Source of the DNA: a bacterium
GTDB lineage: Bacteria > Verrucomicrobiota > Verrucomicrobiia > Limisphaerales > RI-55
Assembly (NCBI GenBank): GCA_016124235.1
Contig: WGOC01000015.1
Coordinates: forward strand, 56,943-120,942
Reading direction: 5' to 3'
DNA length: 64,000 nt
Below the pieces are notes generated by a model. The model searched no databases. It saw only the letters and a list, made by a program, of their open reading frames with translations, and was not told the DNA's origin. Both the position numbers and the translations under genes were made by a program. This document shows, piece by piece, positions 33,794 to 43,516 of the stretch. The first letter of the stretch is position 1. Each line of letters starts with the position of its first letter.

Positions 33794-35071
33794 TCACTCC
33801 AAATCCGGTTTGCCGTCGCGGTCGGCGTCGAGCGTTTTCAGATCCAGGTACACGTAGGGCCGTTGATAAGCCTCTTTGTCACCTTTCGCGTAGGACACCC
33901 ACATCCGCAGCGCCGTCGCGTCGTAGACCACGTCCTCGACGTTGCCGCCCTTGATCGGAATTTGATTCGCGAGTTGGACGAGTTTTTCGCCGTTTAGTTT
34001 CCCGTATTCCCTTTTCAAAGTTGGAAACGCGCCGCGGCCTTCGTCATTGTAAACGACGCAGGACAACACATTCGGCGCGAACTCGTCGGTGCGGTCATCG
34101 TCCTTCCAGATCATTAATCGTTCACCGGCTGGCTCCGGCGAATGAGCTTTGATCTTCACTGCCCGGTGGTCGGTCTGGCCGTCGCCAAAGACGAAATGAT
34201 AGCGCTTGGTCATCGGCGTTTGTTGGAAGATTTGCAGCGCCTGCGTGAGCGAGTTGGCATCGTAAAGCAACGTGCGAAAGACGGTGGTGAAATGTGGCGC
34301 GTCCACTTTGTAGGGCGTTTCCTTCGCGGCGGCGTCCCCCATTTCGGAGAGCACAATCCCGCGGGCATTCATGCCGGTATGCGCGCCGATCATGCCTGCA
34401 AACGTGGGAACCACGTGCGGTATTCCTTGGTCGGGGATGTAGACGACGATCACGGGAAATTCGTGCGCGCCGACTTCGAGGCTCCAGTCGAGATCGCGTG
34501 TCTGGTAGAGATGACCGTCCGCGGTGGCCTTTCCCCAGGCGGCGATGCTGCTGCAGGAATAAGGCATCAACAGCGGCACGGCGTGCATTGCCTGAAGCAA
34601 CGACAGCGACATGCCCGACCCGTCGGCGAGCCCGATCAATTCCTGTTCGACACGGTCATCCGTATAAGCCGCCGTACGGGACCAGACGTCGCGCAAGGCA
34701 GATTCGTTCACTCCGAGTTCCGCAGTGATGCCGGCCATCGCCTTGGGAATGAACGCCTGCATCTCATCACCGATCAATTGGCCAAGTTGGCGGCCCATTT
34801 CGTAGGGCGTTCCCCGGACCACGACGACTGGAATTTGATGATCGCCTTCGCCAATCGTAATCCGGTGGCCCGATGTGCCGCTCGCCGCCGGTCGTTGGTA
34901 GAGTTCATTACCGCTCGCCGTTTCATTTGCCGGCTGCCCACGTAGGGTCGCTGCCTTGTCGCTGGCTTGGGCGAATTGGCCGAGCATGACCAGCAGCACG
35001 AGCAAGATTAACGAACGGTAAGAAATCGCGCCCGGAACGAATGCGCGGAAACGAGCGATGGACGGTTTCAT
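33794..35071 (-). CDS. C45-type Ntn-hydrolase (acyl-CoA:isopenicillin N acyltransferase-like) membrane or exported protein
   Basis: A 425-residue protein with an N-terminal hydrophobic helix (SYRSLILLVLLVMLGQFA, about 17-34) that can act as signal or anchor. The Ntn core begins with the nucleophile Cys173 in MPYSCSSIAAWGKATADGHL, followed by YQTRDLDWS; this is the self-processing cysteine pattern of family C45/AAT-like amidases. FAGMIGAHTGMNARGIVLSEMG and the preceding EMGRQLGQLIG are other family blocks. The C terminus ends in DADRDGKPDLE, a short Ca-loop-like tail. Bacterial members cleave amides such as bile or penicillin-like acyl amides; the true substrate is unknown. Confidence 0.82.
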   Translation of the reverse strand: MKPSIARFRAFVPGAISYRSLILLVLLVMLGQFAQASDKAATLRGQPANETASGNELYQRPAASGTSGHRITIGEGDHQIPVVVVRGTPYEMGRQLGQLIGDEMQAFIPKAMAGITAELGVNESALRDVWSRTAAYTDDRVEQELIGLADGSGMSLSLLQAMHAVPLLMPYSCSSIAAWGKATADGHLYQTRDLDWSLEVGAHEFPVIVVYIPDQGIPHVVPTFAGMIGAHTGMNARGIVLSEMGDAAAKETPYKVDAPHFTTVFRTLLYDANSLTQALQIFQQTPMTKRYHFVFGDGQTDHRAVKIKAHSPEPAGERLMIWKDDDRTDEFAPNVLSCVVYNDEGRGAFPTLKREYGKLNGEKLVQLANQIPIKGGNVEDVVYDATALRMWVSYAKGDKEAYQRPYVYLDLKTLDADRDGKPDLE

Positions 35072-35239
35072 AATGAAGGGAGGCTAGCGGTCGCTTCGCC
35101 ACTTGTCACTTCTCCTGAAATGGTTGTTTCAAAGTCTTCCCAAGCGGAGATTCCGCGCTTCACAAAAATTGATTATTCGTTGCGATTGCGATTTCGCTCG
35201 CATGGGTTAGGATTTGTCGTCCCTAATGAAGCTGTTTTT

Positions 35240-38200
35240 ATGAAAAGGTATTCTCGCCTAGTTGCACTTTTGGTCGTTTCAGTTGCCTTCACGATTTCCG
35301 CCGCCGATTCTCCCACCGTTCTGCTGGGGAAAAGAAAGGCTCTGGCGACTCGCGTTCTGGCCCGGTTTAAGGCGGACGTTTCGCCGCAGCAAAGAGCTGA
35401 TGTGCTGGCGAACCAAAGCGCGGCTGTTCACCGGAATTATTCGCAAGTCGCGGATTTGGTTTCGTTGGATTTGGCGCCGACGCCCAGTGTGAATTCGATC
35501 GCACCGATCCCAAACAAGGGAATCGATCCCGGCAAGCAATTGCTGCGACGAATCGAGGCGCTGAAAAAGACCGGCGCCTTTGCCTACGTCGAGCCTGATT
35601 ATGTCGTTCACATTGATGCCACTCCAACGGATGCGGCTTACGCCAACGGGACGTTGTGGGGCCTCAACAATACGGGAGCGAACGGCGGCGTGGCCGGCGC
35701 GGACATTCAGGCGGCGCAAGCTTGGGATATTACGACCGGCGATCCCAATGTGATTGTCGGCGTGATCGACACGGGAATTCGTTACACACACCAGGAATTG
35801 GTTTCGCAGGTTTGGACCAATCCGGATGAAATTCCGGGTAACGGGATCGACGATGACAACGACGGTTATGTCGACGATGTCCACGGCATCAATTCGATCA
35901 TTGGGAGCGGTGATCCCATGGATGACAATGACCACGGCACGCATGTCTCGGGCACGATCGGTGCGCAGGCCAATGGCGGTGGACCGCATGTGGGCGTGGC
36001 TTGGAACGTCCGGCTGATGGGCTTGAAATTCCTGGATGCCAATGGGAGCGGCAACACGAGCGATGCGATTGAATGTGTCAATTTTGCCGTGGCGGAAAAG
36101 GCGCGGCTTGGTCCCACGGTTCGCATGATTCTCAGCAACAGCTGGGGTGGTGGCGGTTTTTCGCAGGCTTTGCTGGATGCGATTACGGCGGCTCGCAACG
36201 CCGGGATTCTCTTCGTGGCTGCGGCGGGGAATGAATCGAACAACAATGACACCTCGCCGTCCTATCCGGCGAACTACGAAGTCGACAATCTCATTTCGGT
36301 GGCGGCCATCGATCGCTCCAATCAGCTGGCGAGCTTTTCCAATCGTGGAGCGACGACCGTTCATCTCGGGGCGCCCGGCGTGGACATTTATTCCTGCGTG
36401 AGCAGCAGTGACACGGCGTATGACACGTTTTCCGGCACAAGTATGGCGACGCCACATGTTTCTGGCGTGGCCGCGTTAATCTGGTCGGCATTTCCCAATG
36501 CAAGTCTCGCGGAAGTGAAGCAACGGTTGCTCGTGGGTACCGTCCCCATTCCGGCGTTGAACGGGATGACGGTAACCGGCGGCCGGCTGGATGCCTATAA
36601 ATCGCTGACTGTGGGTCCGGACGGAACACTGGAACTTTCCGTGGCGGCCGACGGTGGCTTGCGAGTGATTCCGGGAACGACGGTTACGATCCGGGCGACG
36701 GTCACGGACTTGACCGCGGTGAATGATGCCACCGTCACGGGCGTGCTTTCCACGGGCGGTAACGTGAGCTTTCGCAATGACGGCGTTGCACCCGATCAGA
36801 CGGCGAATGACAATATTTACACCGCTACAATGACGGTGCCCGACGGAGTCAGTACATTTGGCCTGGCGGTCACGGCTGACGCGCCGCAAAAGACCTCGGC
36901 CAACGCCAGCATCCCGTTTACGGTCATTGTGCCGCCGCCGAATGATCAATTTGCCAATGCCGAGCGAATCACGATTTTGCCCGCTTTGCTGACGGGCTCG
37001 AATCGTAACTCGACGCCCGAACCAAATGAACCGGATGTGGAATCCAGCGGTGGAGGAAGCACCGTCTGGTGGGTATGGACTGCGCCGGAAAATGGCGTCG
37101 CCACTGCGTCCACGCAGGGCAGCAACTTTGATACGCTCTTGGGCGTGTATACCGGCAGTTCGGTCGGCAGTTTGGCCATCATTGGCAGCAACGATGATGT
37201 GCCCGGCGCGTTCACCAGCACGGTTTTGTTTCAAGCTTATGCGGGGAACACCTACTATTTCCTCGTCGACGGTTATCTCGGCGACCAGGGTGAAGTGCAG
37301 TTTAATCTTTCGTTAAACGCGACGTTGGCCAACGACAACTTTGCCGATCGCACCCGCATTTCGGGCATCAACAAAACCTTTTACGGTTACAATTTGGGCG
37401 CAACGGCCGAATCGGGTGAACCGGCCAACAACGGTGGCAACCCTGCGGATCGCTCCGTCTGGTGGGAATGGGATAGCGGCGCGACTGGGGGGACCGTCTT
37501 TATCTCGACCGCCGGCAGCTCATTTGACACCCGCGTAACGATCTACTCGGGCACCGCTCTCGGTAGCCTGGTACTGGTCGGACAAAACGATGATGTTTCG
37601 CCGTATCAATTCCAGAGCGAGGCGTCGTTCATCGCGACACCGGGGCAAAAATACCAGATCAGCGTCGACAGCGGCTGGACCGGTGACGGCGCAATCAATC
37701 TTACGATTGCCGGCGTGCCGGACAATGACAGCTTTGTATTTGCGCGGCCAATGACCGGGACGTTCGCCACCGATGTGGGATTAAACATCGGCGCAACCGG
37801 CCAAACCGGCGAGCCGAGCTACAATCCTTCCCAACTCGATTCCAAGTCGGTGTGGTGGAAGTGGACGGCCCCCAAGTCCGGCAACGCGGTCATCACCACT
37901 GAGGGCAGTCCGTTTGATACTCGGCTGTGGGTATTCACCGGCCCCAGCGTCGACCAACTCACCGAAGTGGCCTACAATGACGATCGTTCCTCGCGCGTCT
38001 ACACCAGCATCGTGACATTCGGCGCCACGGCCGGGACCACCTATTATATCAAGGTGGATGGTTACTATTCGTCAGGTCAGACGCCGACCCCATTTTCGTG
38101 GGTCGACGATGGCACGGTTAACCTGTTGATCAGTGTCGACGGGGCATCCCATCTGGGAATACCAATATTCCGGGCTGATAATTCCTTGTCGTTGGAACTG

Positions 38201-38374
38201 ACCGGCGAACCCGAGCGACCGTACGTCATTTCGGCCACTCCCGATTTCCTAACCTGGACGCCTGTGTCGACGAACACGCCGGTGAGTCAGCATTTGTTCT
38301 TCACCGAGCCAACCGCGACTGAGGCGAAACGATTCTTCCGGGCGCAACCAGCGTCCTTGGTCGGCGGAAAATAA
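35240..38374 (+). CDS. Large secreted subtilisin-family peptidase with three PPC-like C-terminal repeats
   Basis: A 1044-residue secreted peptidase. Residues 1-22 are a signal peptide (the ATG at 35240 fits). A fervidolysin-like prodomain (about 37-125) precedes an S8 domain with Asp177 (GVIDTGI), His232 (DHGTHVSG), Asn331 (AAAGNES) and Ser401 (FSGTSMATP), plus the Asp-rich loop GIDDDNDGYVDDVHG. After a choice-of-anchor-type module (about 460-560) come three repeats of about 120-130 residues that open with (P)NDxF and contain VWW.W and a hydrophobic FDTxLxVYTG-type core: PPC-like beta domains. The last about 70 residues end in RFFRAQPASLVGGK, as in the tail of the sheath-like protein. Only 5 bases separate its stop from the convergent RND pump gene. 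Confidence 0.95.
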   Translation: MKRYSRLVALLVVSVAFTISAADSPTVLLGKRKALATRVLARFKADVSPQQRADVLANQSAAVHRNYSQVADLVSLDLAPTPSVNSIAPIPNKGIDPGKQLLRRIEALKKTGAFAYVEPDYVVHIDATPTDAAYANGTLWGLNNTGANGGVAGADIQAAQAWDITTGDPNVIVGVIDTGIRYTHQELVSQVWTNPDEIPGNGIDDDNDGYVDDVHGINSIIGSGDPMDDNDHGTHVSGTIGAQANGGGPHVGVAWNVRLMGLKFLDANGSGNTSDAIECVNFAVAEKARLGPTVRMILSNSWGGGGFSQALLDAITAARNAGILFVAAAGNESNNNDTSPSYPANYEVDNLISVAAIDRSNQLASFSNRGATTVHLGAPGVDIYSCVSSSDTAYDTFSGTSMATPHVSGVAALIWSAFPNASLAEVKQRLLVGTVPIPALNGMTVTGGRLDAYKSLTVGPDGTLELSVAADGGLRVIPGTTVTIRATVTDLTAVNDATVTGVLSTGGNVSFRNDGVAPDQTANDNIYTATMTVPDGVSTFGLAVTADAPQKTSANASIPFTVIVPPPNDQFANAERITILPALLTGSNRNSTPEPNEPDVESSGGGSTVWWVWTAPENGVATASTQGSNFDTLLGVYTGSSVGSLAIIGSNDDVPGAFTSTVLFQAYAGNTYYFLVDGYLGDQGEVQFNLSLNATLANDNFADRTRISGINKTFYGYNLGATAESGEPANNGGNPADRSVWWEWDSGATGGTVFISTAGSSFDTRVTIYSGTALGSLVLVGQNDDVSPYQFQSEASFIATPGQKYQISVDSGWTGDGAINLTIAGVPDNDSFVFARPMTGTFATDVGLNIGATGQTGEPSYNPSQLDSKSVWWKWTAPKSGNAVITTEGSPFDTRLWVFTGPSVDQLTEVAYNDDRSSRVYTSIVTFGATAGTTYYIKVDGYYSSGQTPTPFSWVDDGTVNLLISVDGASHLGIPIFRADNSLSLELTGEPERPYVISATPDFLTWTPVSTNTPVSQHLFFTEPTATEAKRFFRAQPASLVGGK

Positions 38375-38379
38375 TTGGT

Positions 38380-41300
38380 CTATTTGATCGGCAGCGGCTC
38401 CGGTTCGGCATTCGCCAATTCGGGCGCGGTCCCGAATTTTCTCCGCAGCCACGCGGCGACATCCGCAAAGATCGTGTAGATCATCGGAATCACGAACAGC
38501 GTGAGGAACGTGCTCGTCAACATGCCGCCGACGACGACGATGCCCATCGGCCGGCGACTTTCAGCACCGGCACCAAAACCGATCGCGATCGGCAAAATGC
38601 CCGCAACTGTGGAGATCGCCGTCATCAAAATTGGCCGTAGGCGAACGCGACCGGATTCAACGATTGAATCGTGCGCGTTTTGCCCGCGCCCGGTGAGCTG
38701 ATTGGCAAATTCGACCAGAAGAATGCCGTTCTTCGTCACCAGCCCGACGAGCAGCACCAGCCCGACCTGACTGAACAAATTGATGTTCATCGCAGGCAAC
38801 ACCGGAATCAACCCGGCCTCACCCAGCACGCGCAACAACCACAAACCGCCCAACGCGCCGACCGCCGCGAGGGGAACGGAAAGAATGACTGTCAGCGGAT
38901 GAACCAGGCTTTCGAACTGCCCGGCGAGCACCATGTAGGTGATGATCGCCGCGAGCAGTAGCACCCACCAAAATTCCTGGCCGGCTTCGTTCAAGTCGCG
39001 CGCTTCACCAGCCCAGGAGTAAATAAAACCGTCCGGCAACGTTTCCTTCATCAAGGCCTCACCTTTTTTCATCGCCGTGCCGACGGTCATGTTGATGGGC
39101 GTGCCGCTGATGGTTGCACTGCGGAGGCGGTTGTAATGTTCAACGCGGTTTGGTGCGACGCCGACTTCGCGATTGATGACGTTGCTCAATTGGACCAGTT
39201 CACCACGATTGTTACGCACGTATAGCCGGTCGAGATCCTGGGGTGTCAATCGCGATGCCCGCTGCAGCTGGGCAATCACCTGGTATTCTTTGCCGTCACG
39301 CTTGAGGCGGCTGACATCGAGACCACCAAACAGGATTTGCAAGGTTCGCGAAATATCCGCGACAGAAACGCCGAGAGCGGCCGCGCGATTCCGATCAATG
39401 CTCAAGCGCAATTCGGGTTTGTTGATCTCGAACGATGTCTGCACATTCGCCAACCATCCTTGGGCGCGGAGCTTGTCGGTGAGTTGTGTCGCATAGGCAT
39501 TCAACTGATCGAGATCCTGCGCCTGAATCACGAGTTGAAACGGTGAGTTGCCGCGTCGTTCGATGGCTTTCGGAATGTTCGGAATGGCGATGGCACCTTC
39601 GATCTCGGTCATGAACCGCTCTTGCAAACCACCGGGACCGCGGACGATTTCCTGGACGCTGCGCTTGCGTTGGTCTCGTGGCTTGAGATGGACGAAGATG
39701 ATCGCGTTGTTCGCGGAGCCAGGCCCCGAAAACCCGGGCGCGACGATGGCGCCGTAGACTTTCACTTCGGGCACCTCGCTCAGGATGTGTTCCGCTTCAC
39801 GCACCATGCGGTCGGTGTATTCCGTGGTGCTGCCCTCCGGAGCAATCATGAATGCGAACACCCGGCCCTTGTCTTCTTCCGGCAGAAAATCACCTTCCAA
39901 ATGTTTCCACAACCAGACACTCCCGTAGCCGATGCCGCCCCAAAAAACCGCCATCAACAGGAGACGGGAAAGCAACGGCAGCCCGACCAACCGGCGCAAT
40001 GTGCTCACGTAGTGATCGGTGACCCAATGCAGCGTGGCTTCGAAAACGCGGACCAAACTGCCCGGCTTTTTCTCGACGGGGCGCAGGATGCGGCCCGACA
40101 ACATGGGCGAAAGGGACAACGCCACAAACGTGGAAACCACCACCGCGGCACAAATGGCCACGGCAAACTCAACGAATAACCGGCCCGTGGCACTCGTTTG
40201 AAAAGCAAGTGGAATAAAGACCGCAACCAACGCGACCGTGGTTGCGATGACGGCAAACTTGATCTCCTTCATGCCGGCAAACGCCGCGTCCAATGGCTTC
40301 ATGCCCTCCTCGATGTGGCGACTTATGTTTTCGAGCACGACGATCGTGTCATCGACGACGACACCAATCGACAGTACGAGCGCAAGCATCGTGAGGATGT
40401 TGATCGAGTATCCAAGAAAATACATGATCGCGAACGTTGCCACGATCGACACGGGGATGGAAACGGCAGGAATCAGCGTCGCGCGGACGTTGTGCAAGAA
40501 TACGTAAATCACCAGCACGACGAGCGCGAACGCCATCGCGAGCGTGGACCATACTTCGTCGATCGCCTTCTCCACAAAAACCGATTCATCGTAGTTGATG
40601 TCCACGTCGATGCCGGCGGGAAGTGTGGGTTTGATCTTTTCCAATTCCGCCTTGATGCCGTGCGCCACTTGAACGGTGTTGGCCTTGGACTGCTTGACGA
40701 TGCCGAGAAAGATGCAGGGCTTGCCGCGATTACGCGCCATCGTACGTTCATTTTCCACGCCTTCAGCCGCATAACCAATGTCACGCAGGCGGGTGATACT
40801 GTCGCCATCGACGCGCAAAACCAACCGATTGAATTCGTCCGCCGTTTTGAGTTCGCCGCGTGTTTCGATCGACATTTCTCGCTGCCGGTTTTCCACGCGG
40901 CCGCTTGGCAGTTCGATGTTTTGTTCGGCGAGAGCGCGTTGTAGATCGAGAATTGTCACCTGATGGGCCGCCATTTTTTCGGCATCCAACCAGAGACGCA
41001 TGGCAAAACGTTGTTCACCGCCGATGAAAATGGAACTCACACCAGGGATTGTTTGCAGCCGGTTCTTCATCTGTTTCTCGGCGAGATCGGTCAATTCGAT
41101 CGGCGTAAAGCGATCACTGCCGATGCCGATCCAGATGACCGGCGAGGAATCGGCGTCCTGCTTGGCGACGACGGGTTCGAGAATGTCTTCCGGCAATCGA
41201 CCGCGAACACGAGACACCCGATCGCGAACATCCTGGGCCGCCAGATCGATATCGCGCGAAAGGTCAAACTCGATCGTGATGTTGCTCACCTGCTCGCGGC

Positions 41301-41550
41301 TGTTGCTGGTGAGCGTGCGAATGCCTTCGATGTTGTTAATCGCTTCCTCGAGTCGCTCCGTCACTTCGGTCTCCACGACTTCCGGATTGGCGCCCGGATA
41401 AACGGTGCTGACGCTGACGACCGGCGGATCGACATCCGGCAGTTCGCGCACGGGCAGCCGCGTGAGACTGATGATGCCGAAAAGCACCAGGGCCAGATTC
41501 ATCATGATGGCCAGGATCGGCCGCTGAATGCTGATGCGTGGCAGGTCCAT
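38380..41550 (-). CDS. RND multidrug efflux permease (HAE1 family)
   Basis: A 1056-residue inner-membrane proton-driven pump of the AcrB/MexB type. It has 12 hydrophobic segments in the 1+5 and 1+5 arrangement with two large periplasmic loops. MDLPRISIQRPILAIMMNLALV starts like AcrB, GVVVDDTIVVLENISRHIEEG carries the TM4 Asp pair of the proton relay, and FIPLAFQ and PMLSGRILRP follow. The length is the family norm. It is encoded 3 bases after the MFP adaptor gene, so pump and adaptor are co-translated or co-transcribed; no outer-membrane TolC-type gene is adjacent. Likely substrates are small hydrophobic molecules, not metals. Confidence 0.97.
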   Translation of the reverse strand: MDLPRISIQRPILAIMMNLALVLFGIISLTRLPVRELPDVDPPVVSVSTVYPGANPEVVETEVTERLEEAINNIEGIRTLTSNSREQVSNITIEFDLSRDIDLAAQDVRDRVSRVRGRLPEDILEPVVAKQDADSSPVIWIGIGSDRFTPIELTDLAEKQMKNRLQTIPGVSSIFIGGEQRFAMRLWLDAEKMAAHQVTILDLQRALAEQNIELPSGRVENRQREMSIETRGELKTADEFNRLVLRVDGDSITRLRDIGYAAEGVENERTMARNRGKPCIFLGIVKQSKANTVQVAHGIKAELEKIKPTLPAGIDVDINYDESVFVEKAIDEVWSTLAMAFALVVLVIYVFLHNVRATLIPAVSIPVSIVATFAIMYFLGYSINILTMLALVLSIGVVVDDTIVVLENISRHIEEGMKPLDAAFAGMKEIKFAVIATTVALVAVFIPLAFQTSATGRLFVEFAVAICAAVVVSTFVALSLSPMLSGRILRPVEKKPGSLVRVFEATLHWVTDHYVSTLRRLVGLPLLSRLLLMAVFWGGIGYGSVWLWKHLEGDFLPEEDKGRVFAFMIAPEGSTTEYTDRMVREAEHILSEVPEVKVYGAIVAPGFSGPGSANNAIIFVHLKPRDQRKRSVQEIVRGPGGLQERFMTEIEGAIAIPNIPKAIERRGNSPFQLVIQAQDLDQLNAYATQLTDKLRAQGWLANVQTSFEINKPELRLSIDRNRAAALGVSVADISRTLQILFGGLDVSRLKRDGKEYQVIAQLQRASRLTPQDLDRLYVRNNRGELVQLSNVINREVGVAPNRVEHYNRLRSATISGTPINMTVGTAMKKGEALMKETLPDGFIYSWAGEARDLNEAGQEFWWVLLLAAIITYMVLAGQFESLVHPLTVILSVPLAAVGALGGLWLLRVLGEAGLIPVLPAMNINLFSQVGLVLLVGLVTKNGILLVEFANQLTGRGQNAHDSIVESGRVRLRPILMTAISTVAGILPIAIGFGAGAESRRPMGIVVVGGMLTSTFLTLFVIPMIYTIFADVAAWLRRKFGTAPELANAEPEPLPIK

Positions 41551-41553
41551 GGC

Positions 41554-42660
41554 TTAGCTCCTCGCGTCTTCAGGTTTGGCCGCGGGCAGGTACGGTTTCA
41601 TCGCTTCGGCGGGCGCCAGTTTCACCGGCATTCCCGGCGCGATTTTTTGCAGACCTTCGACAATGACCTGATCCCCGTCAGACAGACCGTCGGTGATCTC
41701 GACCTTGCTCTCCAGGCGCATACCGACTTTGACCTGACGAACCTCCACCTTGCTTTCGGAATTCACGACCATGACCATCGCGCGCCCGCCTTCGAGCACC
41801 TGATTGATCGCCGCTTCCGGAACGACCAGGGCATTGGTGCGCACATTAAGCGTGAGTTCAAGGCCGGCAAACATCCCCGGTTTCAGCGCGGCATCGGAAT
41901 TTGGCACGCGGGCCTTGATCAACATCGTGCGAGTGTCCGGATTCACGTAGGGCGAAGCAAAATAGACCGTTCCGGTGAATGTTCTTTGCGGCCAGGCAGC
42001 CACTTTCAAAGCGAGCTTTTGGCCGGGCAGCACCTCGCTGAGAAATCGTTCCGGGACGTTAACCTCGACTTTCAACGGATCCAGATCGACCAGCCAGGTC
42101 AGCGTGGTGTTGCGCGTAATGACCTGGCCCGGGCTCACCAACCGGGCGCTGACGATGCCTTTGAACGGAGCCTCGATGGTCGTGTCTTTCAACTGCCTTT
42201 CCTGCAGAGCGACGGCCGCTTCGTTCGCCGAAAACGACGCCGCGGTCTGATCGAATTCCTGCTGCGAGATCAGCTTGTCATTGAGCAGCTGTTTGGCGCG
42301 GTCGTAATTGCCCTTGCTCAATGCGTAATTCGCTTTCGCCTCGGCGAGTTGCGCGCGGGCCTTGGTGTCGTCCAGCTTGACCAGCAACCGGCCGGCGTCC
42401 ACGGGTTCGCCTTCATCGAAATTGATCTTCTCGACGGTGCCGTCAGTTTCGGATTTAAGTTCGATTTGTTCGTTGGCGGCGAGTGAACCGATCAACGAGA
42501 GGGATTCCGTGACGGGTTGCCGGGAGGCGGGAATGGCGACCACCTGGGTCGGCGGGCGGGCGGCAGCGGCACCAGCGGCCGGTTCATCCGCTTTTTTGCA
42601 GGAAGTCACCGCCAGCGCTCCTGCGAGAGCAACGATGGGCAAGAATTTCATGTTGATCAT
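41554..42660 (-). CDS. RND efflux periplasmic adaptor lipoprotein (MFP family)
   Basis: A 368-residue membrane fusion protein. MKFLPIVALAGALAVTSCKK has a lipobox ending in Cys, giving inner-membrane lipid anchoring as in AcrA. A lipoyl/biotinyl half-motif (SLIGSLAANEQIELKSETDGTVEKI) is followed by a hairpin of coiled coil (about 95-150), then the second lipoyl half (TIEAPFKGIVSARLVSPGQVI) and the beta-barrel (TGTVYFASPYVNPDTRTMLIKARVPN). A second ATG at 42651 gives a slightly shorter start. It is immediately upstream of, and presumably complexed with, the RND permease. Confidence 0.95.
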   Translation of the reverse strand: MINMKFLPIVALAGALAVTSCKKADEPAAGAAAARPPTQVVAIPASRQPVTESLSLIGSLAANEQIELKSETDGTVEKINFDEGEPVDAGRLLVKLDDTKARAQLAEAKANYALSKGNYDRAKQLLNDKLISQQEFDQTAASFSANEAAVALQERQLKDTTIEAPFKGIVSARLVSPGQVITRNTTLTWLVDLDPLKVEVNVPERFLSEVLPGQKLALKVAAWPQRTFTGTVYFASPYVNPDTRTMLIKARVPNSDAALKPGMFAGLELTLNVRTNALVVPEAAINQVLEGGRAMVMVVNSESKVEVRQVKVGMRLESKVEITDGLSDGDQVIVEGLQKIAPGMPVKLAPAEAMKPYLPAAKPEDARS

Positions 42661-42877
42661 TTGCGTACGAACCGGTCGGACGACCGTTTACAGACTGGAG
42701 AACGTCGGGAGGCTAAAGATGGAAATGTCCGACGTCAAATCACCGCTGAAATTCAAGCGTTGCAGTCCGGTCGGCCCGGAGAATGCCACGCGTTCAAGTC
42801 GGATCATTCGGCCCCTTTCTCCGCCGAGCGGAGGCGAAGCTGATTCAACTCGTGCAAACGGGATGTTGCTTAGCGAC

Positions 42878-43444
42878 CTATTTGCTGCCGGGTTTGATCG
42901 CCGGCGTGCCGGCCAAATCGGGCGGGAGTTTATCCGGTTCGAACGCTTCAACTTGAAGCTGGATCAGGCGGAAATTGGGCACACCCAAATCCACCGTTCC
43001 GTTGGAGCGGTCGACGAGCATGGCCAGCCCAACGACATTGCCGCCATTGGAGCGCACAATATCGATCGCTTCCTGGGCCCGGCCGCCCGTGGTGATCACA
43101 TCTTCGACGATCAGCGCTTTTTCTTCGGGCGATATCTTGAAACCGCGTCGCAAGGCGAGCTTGCCGTCTTCCTTTTCCACGAAGATGAACCGCAGACCCA
43201 GCTGACGCGCCACTTCCTGGCCAATCACGAGGCCGCCCATGGCCGGCGCGACGACAGTGGTCGCCCCTAGTGAGCGAACTTTGTCCGCGAGTGCCGCCCC
43301 CAATTTTTCAACCGTCGGCATTTGTTGTAGGGCGATGGCGCATTGAAAGAATTGCCGACTGTGCAATCCGCTGCGCAGTAGAAAGTGGCCGTCCAAAAGT
43401 GCACCGGTGTCGCGAAAAATCTGAAAAGCTTCGTCCTGTGTCAT
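42878..43444 (-). CDS. pyrE: Orotate phosphoribosyltransferase
   Basis: A 188-residue enzyme that makes OMP from orotate and PRPP in pyrimidine biosynthesis. The PRPP-binding signature is ALIVEDVITTGG (about 109-120). LLRSGLHSRQFFQCAIALQQ and VVAPAMGGLVIGQEVARQLG are the family's N-terminal and hood-loop blocks. The length is slightly shorter than E. coli PyrE (213) but normal for this branch. It is encoded between the efflux pair and PrsR on the same strand with gaps of about 217 and 72 bases. Nothing in the sequence shows pyrimidine-dependent control. Confidence 0.96.
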   Translation of the reverse strand: MTQDEAFQIFRDTGALLDGHFLLRSGLHSRQFFQCAIALQQMPTVEKLGAALADKVRSLGATTVVAPAMGGLVIGQEVARQLGLRFIFVEKEDGKLALRRGFKISPEEKALIVEDVITTGGRAQEAIDIVRSNGGNVVGLAMLVDRSNGTVDLGVPNFRLIQLQVEAFEPDKLPPDLAGTPAIKPGSK

Positions 43445-43516
43445 GCGCGGGAGACGTTAATGTCGGCGGGCCGGCAGCAAAGCGCAAAATTCGATTAATG
43501 GTTCGGGATCACATGG

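Noticed and set aside
40963..42486. Open frame of about 500 codons on the plus strand opposite the RND pump and adaptor
   Set aside because: It spans the antisense of two well-supported genes and shows no domain or start signal.
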